Source of the DNA: Lentisphaeria bacterium
Lineage (GTDB): Bacteria; Verrucomicrobiota; Lentisphaeria; Victivallales; GWF2-50-93
Length of the DNA: 5,152 nucleotides
NCBI GenBank assembly: GCA_020056205.1
Contig: JAGVIF010000481.1
Span: forward strand, 1 to 5,152
Direction of reading: 5' to 3'
In this document: positions 1 to 4,866 of the stretch, piece after piece
Numbering within the stretch: position 1 is the stretch's first letter
Layout of the letters: the number at the start of each line of letters is the position of its first letter
Notes under the pieces: model-generated
What the model saw: only the letters and a program-made list of their open reading frames with translations
Told to the model about the DNA's origin: nothing
Databases searched by the model: none
Program-made: the position numbers and the translations under genes

Positions 1-65
1 ACACGACGACATCCCAAGGAGAAAGTAAGCGAGAAGTTCTAAAGCTCTAAAATGCGGAAGATTGA

Positions 66-97
66 GAGTGTCAATGTGTCAGAGTATCAAAGTGTCG
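66..97. repeat. Degenerate 8-bp tandem repeat, four units
   Basis: Four octamers lie in perfect register: GAGTGTCA, ATGTGTCA, GAGTATCA, AAGTGTCG. Units differ at one to three positions. A related two-unit octamer repeat (CAAATCAC, CAAATCAT) follows at 130-145. No coding frame explains the period of eight. Its function is unknown; similar degenerate octamer runs can arise by slippage in intergenic DNA. Confidence 0.6.
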
Positions 98-106
98 ATA
101 ATTGGA

Positions 107-145
107 TGATTGCGCGATTTAAAAATCCGCAAATCACCAAATCAT
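107..145. repeat. Imperfect palindrome running into an octamer pair
   Basis: Bases 107-136 form an imperfect palindrome: TGATTGCGCGATTT on the left and the reverse complement of TGATTTGCGGATTT on the right, matching with one bulge on each side. The right arm merges with two octamers, CAAATCAC and CAAATCAT, at 130-145. There is no T-run after the palindrome on either strand, so it does not look like an intrinsic terminator. Confidence 0.4.
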
Positions 146-191
146 AGGGTTGGAGTTCACAGCGTTAGCGTGGGTTTTAAAATCTAAAAAC

Positions 192-210
192 TTTTCGTGT
201 TTTTTCGTGT
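192..210. repeat. Direct repeat TTTTCGTGT, two copies
   Basis: TTTTCGTGT occurs at 192-200 and again at 202-210, followed by ATTTCG, a partial third copy. Such runs built on TTCGTG occur as dispersed intergenic repeats in some bacterial genomes; that link is from memory, and only the local repetition is seen here. Confidence 0.45.
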
Positions 211-216
211 ATTTCG

Positions 217-239
217 CCTGTCCTGAGCTTGTCGAAGGG
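217..239. repeat. Dispersed-type repeat containing TGAGCTTGTCGAAGG
   Basis: The segment CCTGTCCTGAGCTTGTCGAA followed by GGG matches a motif I recognise as recurring in intergenic regions of many unrelated bacterial genomes (minus-strand form CTTCGACAAGCTCAGGACAG). Only one copy is in this window, so its repeat status rests on recollection and not on the sequence given. It is not part of a gene here. Confidence 0.45.
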
Positions 240-294
240 TTGTTAAAAATCGAAAATTCTGACTCCTGAATTCTGGTTGCTTTTCAATCAATTG

Positions 295-324
295 CGATGC
301 CGATAGCGATACCGACCCCGACCC
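295..324. repeat. 6-bp tandem repeat, five units of CGAxxx type
   Basis: Five hexamers lie in register: CGATGC, CGATAG, CGATAC, CGACCC, CGACCC. The array stops exactly where the palindromic element at 324-440 begins, and another CGACCC lies at 439-444 on the far side of that element. This fits either a hexamer array interrupted by an insertion, or a short target duplication. Confidence 0.55.
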
Positions 325-440
325 GAATGGCGCTAAGTTAAGGCAGTTGCCACAGGGTAACTCGGGTCTATCTGACCCGATAATAGCGGGTCAGATAGAC
401 CCGCGCCACTTCGAATTGCACCTTAACTTAGCGCTATTCG
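324..440. mobile_element. 117-bp palindromic element with 20-bp terminal inverted repeats (MITE-like)
   Basis: The ends are inverted copies of one 20-mer: CGAATGGCGCTAAGTTAAGG at 324-343 and its reverse complement at 421-440, with one mismatch (G329 versus T435, still a G-U pair in RNA). Inside lies a second, perfect 17-bp inverted repeat (363-403). The stretches between outer and inner arms (344-362 and 404-420) do not match each other. CGACCC flanks the element on both sides (319-324 and 439-444), which could be a 6-bp target duplication or part of the hexamer array. There is no transposase frame, so if mobile it depends on one elsewhere. The alternatives are a REP-type structured repeat or a transcribed hairpin. 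Copies elsewhere in the genome would settle it. Confidence 0.5.
363..403. repeat. Perfect 17-bp inverted repeat with self-complementary arms
   Basis: CGGGTCTATCTGACCCG at 363-379 is followed by a 7-base loop (ATAATAG) and its exact reverse complement at 387-403. Each arm is itself a small hairpin (CGGGTC, five bases, GACCCG), so the DNA or RNA can fold either as one 17-bp stem or as two 6-bp stems. No T-run follows on either strand, which argues against a simple intrinsic terminator. It forms the core of the larger palindromic element. Confidence 0.75.
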
Positions 441-491
441 ACCCCAAAAAAAGCGGACAGGCTCTATTTAATATAATTTTCGGGTCCGAAA

Positions 492-734
492 CTACTCTTT
501 TCCCTTTATAACATTTTCGAGATCACGAAGAACCTTGTTGGGTCCAAGATAATCTGCTCCTTTGAATGAATCGGAAAGAACTTTTCCTTTCGTATCGAGC
601 ATAACAAGGCAGGGGATTCCGTCTCCGGCGTAGCCGTTCAGTTTTGATTTCTCGTTTTTCCCAAACGCTATAGCGGCCCACGGCATTTTCGTGTCGATCA
701 TATAAGCTTTCATATCCTTTTCGCTTTTTTTGGG
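492..734 (-). pseudogene. C-terminal remnant of a thioredoxin/nucleoredoxin-like protein
   Basis: The open frame encodes about 80 residues after a TGA at 735-737. Its sequence resembles the C-terminal half of nucleoredoxin/TlpA-type thioredoxin folds: SEKDMKAYM, then MPWAAIAFGK, then YAGDGIPCLVMLDTKGKVLSD (seen as GDGIPCLV plus DTKGKVLS), with the cis-proline loop at IPC, and ending in a helix. The N-terminal half, which would carry the WCxxC redox motif, is absent. The frame begins only about 40 bases past the terminator of the SWIB gene, so there is no room for the missing half. The first ATG (711-713) has an A-rich AAAAGG only a few bases upstream, a poor ribosome site. A run of seven A on the coding strand (725-731) precedes the ATG; one more A would join an upstream frame reading SGFKFD, but that would still not supply an active site. 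Most likely a 5'-deleted gene; expression as a small protein is possible but unsupported. Confidence 0.65.
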
Positions 735-772
735 TCAAACTTGAATCCTGATTTTGAAAATAGAGGCACAAG

Positions 773-799
773 AAAAACGGGGATTTTTAATCCCCGTCT
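773..799 (-). terminator. Intrinsic terminator of the SWIB gene
   Basis: A 9-bp stem, ACGGGGATT at 777-785 paired with AATCCCCGT at 789-797, closes on a 3-base loop. Read on the minus strand it is followed directly by a run of T (773-777) and lies 25 bases after the SWIB stop codon. Its placement and T-run fit rho-independent termination of minus-strand transcripts. The plus-strand reading also has a weaker T-rich tail (CTTTTC), so some two-way activity is possible. Confidence 0.85.
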
Positions 800-822
800 T
801 TTCAAAAGAAGCTTTTTATAGC

Positions 823-1080
823 TTAGGAAAGATGTTTGCTGACGAGTTTCGTCATTTCAAACATTGTGACCTGCGGCTTCTTGAAGATTGGTTTGAGTTT
901 GTCGTCGGCGTTGATGTTGCGTCTGTTCTTCTTGTCCTGAAGACCATTTTTCTTGATGTACGCCCATAGTTTCTTTGTGACTTCCGTTCTTGGAATTGGT
1001 TTTGCTCCAACGACTTCCGCAAGCTCGTCGCTCGGGGTCACTGGCGCCATGAATTTCGCGTTTGGTTTCCTTTTCACCAT
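823..1080 (-). CDS. Stand-alone SWIB/MDM2-domain protein
   Basis: This 85-residue protein is almost entirely one SWIB (BAF60b/MDM2-like) domain. After a short basic N-terminus (MVKRKPNAKF), the domain runs from about residue 12 to the end. Its typical landmarks are LAEVVG (20-25), RTEVTKKLWAYIKKNGLQD (31-49), NRRNINADDKLKPIF (52-66) and VTMFEMTKLVSKHL (71-84). SWIB domains are best known from eukaryotic chromatin remodelling. In bacteria they occur as small separate proteins or fused to topoisomerase I in chlamydiae, and a role in DNA or nucleoid organisation has been suggested; the precise function is unknown. The start is supported by GGGAGG nine to ten bases upstream of the ATG. The gene is separated from the kinase gene by 252 bases and ends at a strong hairpin terminator, so it is probably its own transcription unit. 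There is no signal peptide or membrane segment, so it should be cytoplasmic. Confidence 0.9.
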   Translation of the reverse strand: MVKRKPNAKFMAPVTPSDELAEVVGAKPIPRTEVTKKLWAYIKKNGLQDKKNRRNINADDKLKPIFKKPQVTMFEMTKLVSKHLS

Positions 1081-1125
1081 CTTTCTTTTCCTCCCTTTGA
1101 AGGTTTTGAGATTGAAAACTAATAC

Positions 1126-1154
1126 AACTTAGCAGTAGATAAATGAAAAATCAA
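1126..1154 (-). promoter_or_regulatory. Possible promoter of the SWIB gene
   Basis: On the minus strand, TTGATT (1154-1149) is followed after 17 bases by TAAGTT (1131-1126), about 45 bases upstream of the ATG. The -35 box is a fair match to the sigma-70 consensus; the -10 box is weak. The surrounding 1081-1200 stretch is AT-rich, as promoters often are. The site is offered because the SWIB gene seems to be transcribed on its own. Confidence 0.25.
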
Positions 1155-1200
1155 AGCGAAATTTAATAAAAATTGAAGATTTTTTAAGATTTCTTATAGA

Positions 1201-1254
1201 CGGGCAAAAGACGGCATTGAATGAAATTCCCGCAAAACCAGCGGTAGTTGCCCG
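1201..1254. repeat. Spaced 7-bp inverted repeat between kinase and SWIB genes
   Basis: CGGGCAA at 1201-1207 is complementary to TTGCCCG at 1248-1254, with 40 bases between. It lies downstream of the kinase stop and upstream of the AT-rich SWIB leader. No T-run follows on the minus strand, so it is not a typical intrinsic terminator for the kinase operon. A longer RNA structure or coincidence is possible. Confidence 0.25.
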
Positions 1255-1332
1255 AATTCTGATAGATATTTGCTCGCGTAACGTATTTATTATTAACAAG
1301 TTGTATTTTTTAGAGAAGGACGCGGCAAATCA

Positions 1333-3039
1333 TTATTTGAACATTTTCTTTATAGCTCTTGTTGAAGTGCCGGCATCATTTTGGCCAACGGGGACGGAGA
1401 AAGTCATCGTGCAGCCCTTGTCCTTTTGACCTGTGGCGTATATGGTCCCGCCGTGGGCTTCAATTATTTTTCTTGAGACAGCCAGGCCGAGTCCGCTGCC
1501 GGCCATTCCTTTTGTTGTCGCGAACATATCGAAAATGGCCGATGCCTTTTCCGCCTCAATGCCGACGCCATTGTCAACAATAGAGACCATGATGTGGTCT
1601 TTTTCGTCGTTGAATCTTGCGCTTATTATGACTTTGCCCGGCGATTCCGGCCCTGTTTTTTCCATTCTTTCGAGGACAGCCTGTTCCGCGTTCGTAAGGA
1701 GGTTGAGTATGACTCTGTGCAATCCTTTTTCATCGGCTTCAATGCAGAGAGGAAGCTCGGAGGGATCCCTAGTGACGGATATTGATATGTTCTCCTGTTT
1801 GAATTGCGGCGCCATCAGTTCGGAGAGTTCGGTTATTATGTCGTTCAAGTCTATCACCCTTAAATTGAGCTTTTGATCTGTGGTGAGATTTAGCAGGTCA
1901 AGAGCGAGGTTGCCGAGCCGCCTGTGGTTTTTGCTGAGGATAAGAAGCGCCTCATTGGCAAGATTCATGTCGCTTTCATCAATGCCCATCTTTAGAAGGT
2001 TGAGGCTGCCGTCAAGACCGGCGATTATGTTTTTTATGCAGTGGGAAAGCCCAGCCGCCGTTGTGCCGGTCGCGACCAATCTCTCATTTTTAAGGTTGAA
2101 TTCTATAAGGCGCGTGTTTTCAAGCGCCATGCCGGCCGTGTGGCCGAGAACGGTCAACAGTCTGAGGTCGTTTTCGTTGTATTGTCTTTCGGCGCTTGTC
2201 AAGGATACGTATATCATTCCGTTGAGTTGCTGTTTTCCAAACATAGGAACACACATAATGCTCATAGACGCCGGTTTGCCGCCTTCCGCAAACGGCTTGA
2301 ACGGGTCTCCGACTCTGTTGCCGGTTGAAAGGACGGCTTCGTGGTTTTCCCTGACAAATTCAACGATGTTGCCGTTAATGGCCTCTTTTGAAAATTCCGT
2401 CAGCTCGTTTTCATCCTTTCTTCCCGAAACAGGAACAAAATGTCCGCCGTCAACATCGTAGATTAAGAGAAATGCGGTGTCGCACTGGACGGTATTCATA
2501 ATCGCCTTCGTTGTGCGCGGATAGAGCTCGTCTTCCTTGAAAATCGAAGTTATCTGGTTTTGGAATTTGTATATGAGAGAAAGCCTTTTGTTTTCTTCTT
2601 CTATCAGTCTTGATATTTCTTTTTGTTGTTCCGCCGGGACAGGCTGCGCTGAAGCCATGGTTTCAGGTTGTATTCTGTATGTGACGAGCGGCATATTGAC
2701 AGACTGGGTGTCATCTCTGGAAAACATGTTAAAGAGTTCAAATATGGAATTTCCAATTCTGACCGATGTCCTGAGCGGGAGAATTGACTTTTTCGTCAAT
2801 TTTTTGCCCATCATCCACGAGCCGTTTGTGCTGTTTAAGTCCTCTATGTACCAATTTCCTCCCTCCCAGTTCAATTTGCAATGCACTCTTGATATCAGAG
2901 GGTCGTGTATTTGGATGTCCGCTTCCTGGCCTCTGCCAAAGGATATCTCTCCTTTCTGGGCTTTAAATTCCGAGCCCTTCATGGAGCCGCCCACCACTTT
3001 TATGAGCGTGTCGCTAAAATCTCTGAGACGATTGGCCAT
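1333..3039 (-). CDS. Soluble sensor histidine kinase with FHA and GAF domains
   Basis: This 568-residue protein has no signal peptide or membrane segment. An FHA domain fills about residues 12-105, with the phosphothreonine-binding landmarks FGRG (34-37), SRVH (50-53) and STNG (70-73). A helical linker (about 136-168) leads to a GAF domain (about 170-310; e.g. CDTAFLLIYDVDGG and SIMCVPM). The H-box is GLSHCIKNIIAGL with the likely phosphorylated His333. The ATPase domain follows: N-box HRVILNLLTNAEQAV (Asn450), G1 DNGVGI (489-494), F-box FDMFATTK and G2 GSGLGLAV (514-521). All ATP-binding boxes look intact. Residues after His333 read C-I-K-N, not the usual E-x-x-N/P pattern of HisKA kinases; I know H-x-I-K-N variants from other FHA/GAF kinases, so this looks like a subfamily trait. 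There is no receiver or output domain, and no response regulator in the window. GGAG lies nine bases before the ATG, and only 18 bases separate it from the ATP-cone gene stop, indicating one operon. The GAF ligand and the phosphoprotein partner of the FHA domain are unknown. Confidence 0.93.
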   Translation of the reverse strand: MANRLRDFSDTLIKVVGGSMKGSEFKAQKGEISFGRGQEADIQIHDPLISRVHCKLNWEGGNWYIEDLNSTNGSWMMGKKLTKKSILPLRTSVRIGNSIFELFNMFSRDDTQSVNMPLVTYRIQPETMASAQPVPAEQQKEISRLIEEENKRLSLIYKFQNQITSIFKEDELYPRTTKAIMNTVQCDTAFLLIYDVDGGHFVPVSGRKDENELTEFSKEAINGNIVEFVRENHEAVLSTGNRVGDPFKPFAEGGKPASMSIMCVPMFGKQQLNGMIYVSLTSAERQYNENDLRLLTVLGHTAGMALENTRLIEFNLKNERLVATGTTAAGLSHCIKNIIAGLDGSLNLLKMGIDESDMNLANEALLILSKNHRRLGNLALDLLNLTTDQKLNLRVIDLNDIITELSELMAPQFKQENISISVTRDPSELPLCIEADEKGLHRVILNLLTNAEQAVLERMEKTGPESPGKVIISARFNDEKDHIMVSIVDNGVGIEAEKASAIFDMFATTKGMAGSGLGLAVSRKIIEAHGGTIYATGQKDKGCTMTFSVPVGQNDAGTSTRAIKKMFK

Positions 3040-3057
3040 GCCGCGTTTCTCCGGTTT

Positions 3058-4005
3058 TTACTTTACTATAACCTCTCCCTGAAAAAATTCTCCAAAATAG
3101 GCAAGAATTTTTTTTACATACTTTTCCGCTTCCGTATCTATATCCAGATAAGCCTTGGCAAACTCGTACGAATCCGAAGCCCTTAACACCAGCGGAATTT
3201 CATCTTTTGGCAGCGGCAGGATTGAAGAGTATATATCGCAGGCCTTATCCCTGATGTCGCTGACAACTCCCGCAAGCTCGTGAAAATGCGCGGTCAGCGC
3301 GAGTTCAGTAAGCGGCGGAGCGAGCATTTTCAGTTCTGCGAATTTCGCAAATCTTATTGATACCTTCACCGACGGGAAAAATTTGCTGAGCGGGCATACT
3401 GACAGTATTCCGTCTGAAATATACCTTTCAGATTTCTCTTCCAGCGATGAGATCAATCCTGCGGATGAGACAAGGAAGGGAGAATCGGCGTCAAATTTAA
3501 TTTTGTCAACGACTTTTTCAGAAAGCGCTCCGTCGTCTTTCTGATATTGAAGCGCAAGACCCGTGACAAGTTGGGGAGCGGCGCGGTCAATTTTTATCTG
3601 CCGCAGAGCCGACGAAATTTTATTGCTGATTGAGAGCAGTGAACCGGCGCATGAGGGAAGGGTCTTCCCAAGATAATCTGCTATCGCGGCCGAATCGTTT
3701 GAGATTCTTCCATCGGAGAGGCTGTCGTTTTTTCTGAAACGAAAGGCGATGTTGACATGACCGGTTTCTTCGAGTATTCGCGATGCGAACGAGAATATTT
3801 CCTCCTTCCTGAATTCCCTTTTGTCCTGAGTCTTTAAAATAAGGTATTCCACCGATAAAGCGATGTCTTCGGCAAGCCAAGGCTCGTTGAAGCCGCACTC
3901 GATGCACGACCGGTATATCCTTGACTGCAGTTCTTCGGGACGGAAAGCTTCCATAGAGCCGTCCTCAAGGACAAGCATTATGCTGTCTCCGCTCAGGGTT
4001 ATCAT
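3058..4005 (-). CDS. ATP-cone-domain protein of unknown function, coupled to nrdR
   Basis: This 315-residue protein begins with a divergent ATP-cone domain (about residues 9-92). IMLVLEDGSMEAF is followed by PEELQSRIYRSC, then LAEDIALSVEYLIL, then FRKEEIFSFASRIL, and it closes with HVNIAFRFRK. It aligns segment by segment with the ATP cone of NrdR encoded just upstream. The cone of NrdR starts VVKRNS; here the equivalent is LVLEDG, so the Lys-Arg pair that normally helps hold nucleotide phosphates is missing. Residues about 93-315 are mostly helical with no motif I recognise, no clear membrane segment and no catalytic signature of a ribonucleotide reductase. The ATG overlaps the nrdR stop as ATGA, with GAGG seven bases upstream inside nrdR, pointing to translational coupling. 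The kinase gene follows after 18 bases. It may be a regulatory partner of NrdR, perhaps sensing or competing for nucleotides or forming mixed oligomers through the cone domain; that is inference. It is not an ordinary NrdR paralogue, because it has no zinc ribbon. Confidence 0.85.
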   Translation of the reverse strand: MITLSGDSIMLVLEDGSMEAFRPEELQSRIYRSCIECGFNEPWLAEDIALSVEYLILKTQDKREFRKEEIFSFASRILEETGHVNIAFRFRKNDSLSDGRISNDSAAIADYLGKTLPSCAGSLLSISNKISSALRQIKIDRAAPQLVTGLALQYQKDDGALSEKVVDKIKFDADSPFLVSSAGLISSLEEKSERYISDGILSVCPLSKFFPSVKVSIRFAKFAELKMLAPPLTELALTAHFHELAGVVSDIRDKACDIYSSILPLPKDEIPLVLRASDSYEFAKAYLDIDTEAEKYVKKILAYFGEFFQGEVIVK

Positions 4006-4457
4006 TTGTCATCCTCTATCTTTTTTATTTCTGTTATGAACTCCTCAACGTCCTCAAAACGTCTATAGACGGACGCGAATCGGACAAATGCGACCTCGTC
4101 GAGTTTGCGGAGAGCGTTAATCACTCTCTTGCCTATCTCTCTGCTTGACACTTCCTTGTCGTATTCGCTTTCAATCGCGGAAACCACCTCGTCAACAAGC
4201 TTGTCTATGTCGTCCTGGCTTACCGGCCGCTTCCAACATGCCCTCTCAACACCATCCCTAAGTTTATCCCTGTCAAAGTCCTCGCGCAGTGAATTTCTTT
4301 TCACAACTTTCAAGTCTTCCCTAGTGATAGTTTCGTAGGTTGTGAAGCGATGGACGCATTTCATGCACTCTCTGCGTCTGCGGACGCCGGCGCCCTCCCG
4401 TGTTATTCTCGAATCCACTACTTTGTCATCAAGACAGCCGCAATGCGGACATTTCAT
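4002..4457 (-). CDS. nrdR: Transcriptional repressor NrdR of ribonucleotide reductase genes
   Basis: NrdR is a zinc-ribbon, ATP-cone repressor that binds NrdR boxes in front of ribonucleotide reductase operons in response to ATP/dATP levels. From the ATG at 4457 the product is 151 residues, the usual family length. The zinc ribbon is at the N-terminus: CPHC (Cys3, Cys6) and CMKC (Cys31, Cys34), with the conserved VVDSR between and RFTTYE after. The ATP cone runs from about 46 to 136, starting VVKRNSLREDF and ending VAFVRFASVYRRF. The open frame extends three codons further to a TTG at 4466, but that start would sit directly against the GAGG, whereas ATG 4457 is nine bases from it and gives the canonical MKCPHC beginning. 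The stop overlaps the start of the next gene (ATGA). Acylphosphatase lies 91 bases upstream. No NrdR box and no nrd gene can be seen in this window, so its targets are elsewhere. Confidence 0.96.
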   Translation of the reverse strand: MKCPHCGCLDDKVVDSRITREGAGVRRRRECMKCVHRFTTYETITREDLKVVKRNSLREDFDRDKLRDGVERACWKRPVSQDDIDKLVDEVVSAIESEYDKEVSSREIGKRVINALRKLDEVAFVRFASVYRRFEDVEEFITEIKKIEDDK

Positions 4458-4466
4458 ACAGGACAA

Positions 4467-4473
4467 CCTCTAT
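4467..4473 (-). promoter_or_regulatory. Ribosome binding site that decides the nrdR start
   Basis: Minus-strand ATAGAGG ends nine bases before the ATG at 4457, a normal spacing. The upstream TTG at 4466 touches the GAGG and could not be used with it. The site therefore supports the shorter 151-residue NrdR. Confidence 0.7.
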
Positions 4474-4490
4474 AAACTTAAAAATCCGGT

Positions 4491-4520
4491 AAAATAGATA
4501 ATCCCTATTTTTTTTTTCAA
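4491..4520 (-). promoter_or_regulatory. Possible promoter of the nrdR operon
   Basis: On the minus strand, TTGAAA (4520-4515) is followed after 18 bases by TATTTT (4496-4491), with an A-tract within the spacer. Both boxes are reasonable sigma-70 matches, and the site lies 34 bases ahead of the nrdR ATG in the 91-base gap after acylphosphatase. It would allow nrdR, the ATP-cone gene and the kinase to be expressed independently of acylphosphatase. There is no NrdR box overlapping it, so autoregulation is not evident. Confidence 0.45.
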
Positions 4521-4548
4521 CCGTGATATGCTCTATAAGGCCGAAAAA

Positions 4549-4842
4549 TCACTCAATGATGAAAAAATAGCAATCCGGTTTGAATTCCGACGGAATCTTG
4601 TCGAAGCTCTCGACACCGGAAAAAGGCGGGCCCTTTCTGAGATAATCAAGCATGGCGTCAACTTCATCGGCATTTCCCTGAACAAAAGCTTCCACATGCC
4701 CCGTTTCAAGATTTTTTGCGTAGCCGGACACGGAGGGAAACAAAGAGCTTTTTTCAAGAGCCCAGAAACGGAAGCCAACTCCGGTTACTCTTCCGCGTAT
4801 GTTGACAAGATAAGCGGTTTTTTCCTGCCGTGAAATATTCAC
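4549..4842 (-). CDS. acyP: Acylphosphatase
   Basis: This 97-residue enzyme is expected to hydrolyse acyl phosphates such as acetyl phosphate or 1,3-bisphosphoglycerate in the cytoplasm. It matches the family along its full length: the phosphate-binding signature GRVTGVGFR (17-25, with catalytic Arg25), then VSGYAKNLETGHVEAFVQG, where Asn44 is the second catalytic residue, and the late RKGPPFSGVESF segment. The usual GRVQGVGFR has Thr in place of Gln here, which is tolerated in the family. The start codon is GTG at 4842, supported by a strong AAGGAG (4856-4851) eight bases upstream. The gene is followed after 91 bases by nrdR, on the same strand and without a terminator between, so partial co-transcription is possible. 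There is no signal peptide. Confidence 0.94.
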   Translation of the reverse strand: MNISRQEKTAYLVNIRGRVTGVGFRFWALEKSSLFPSVSGYAKNLETGHVEAFVQGNADEVDAMLDYLRKGPPFSGVESFDKIPSEFKPDCYFFIIE

Positions 4843-4850
4843 TGAACCGT

Positions 4851-4856
4851 CTCCTT
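4851..4856 (-). promoter_or_regulatory. Ribosome binding site supporting a GTG start for acylphosphatase
   Basis: AAGGAG on the minus strand lies eight bases ahead of the GTG at 4842. No ATG of this frame lies near enough to use it, so the GTG start is preferred. Confidence 0.75.
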
Positions 4857-4866
4857 AACCTACATT

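Larger units (their letters stand above)
1..491. other. Repeat-rich stretch without a convincing gene
   Basis: No reading frame here has a start, a ribosome binding site and a protein-like composition together. The stretch is made of short, unrelated repeat types placed end to end: octamers, hexamers, a repeated 9-mer, a dispersed-type motif and a 117-bp palindromic element, each listed separately. All three plus-strand frames are open for a few codons from base 1 before stopping within about 55 bases, so the very end of a plus-strand gene entering from the left cannot be excluded, but nothing identifies it. The region lies downstream of the minus-strand genes and of the thioredoxin remnant, and reads as a place where repeats and gene debris accumulate. 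Confidence 0.7.

Noticed and set aside
1..145. Possible CRISPR-like array from the short regular repeats
   Set aside because: Units are 8 bp and adjacent, with no spacers and no 24-40 bp repeat, and no cas gene is present.
523..771. Minus-strand 82-codon frame overlapping the thioredoxin remnant
   Set aside because: It is the shifted frame of the remnant: Arg-rich, with no family resemblance, while the 492-734 frame shows recognisable thioredoxin-fold motifs.
754..969. Plus-strand 71-codon frame across the terminator and SWIB gene
   Set aside because: It is antisense to the well-supported SWIB gene, has no clear ribosome site and runs through the terminator hairpin.
1217..1429. Plus-strand 70-codon frame at the 3' end of the kinase gene
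   Set aside because: About half is antisense to the kinase C-terminus. No ribosome site or known motif was seen.
1880..2461. Long plus-strand frame of 193 codons opposite the kinase
   Set aside because: It is a composition shadow of the kinase gene. The Ser/Arg/Pro-rich product has no motif, and the minus frame has every kinase box intact.
2537..3082. Plus-strand frame of 181 codons opposite the FHA region
   Set aside because: It is antisense to the clear FHA domain, with no ribosome site and no recognisable motif.
4458..4548. NrdR box in front of nrdR (autoregulation)
   Set aside because: I found no convincing match to the ACACTATATATAGTGT-like consensus in this gap.
4528..4833. Plus-strand frame of 101 codons opposite acylphosphatase
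   Set aside because: The minus frame carries the full acylphosphatase signature with both catalytic residues and a strong ribosome site.
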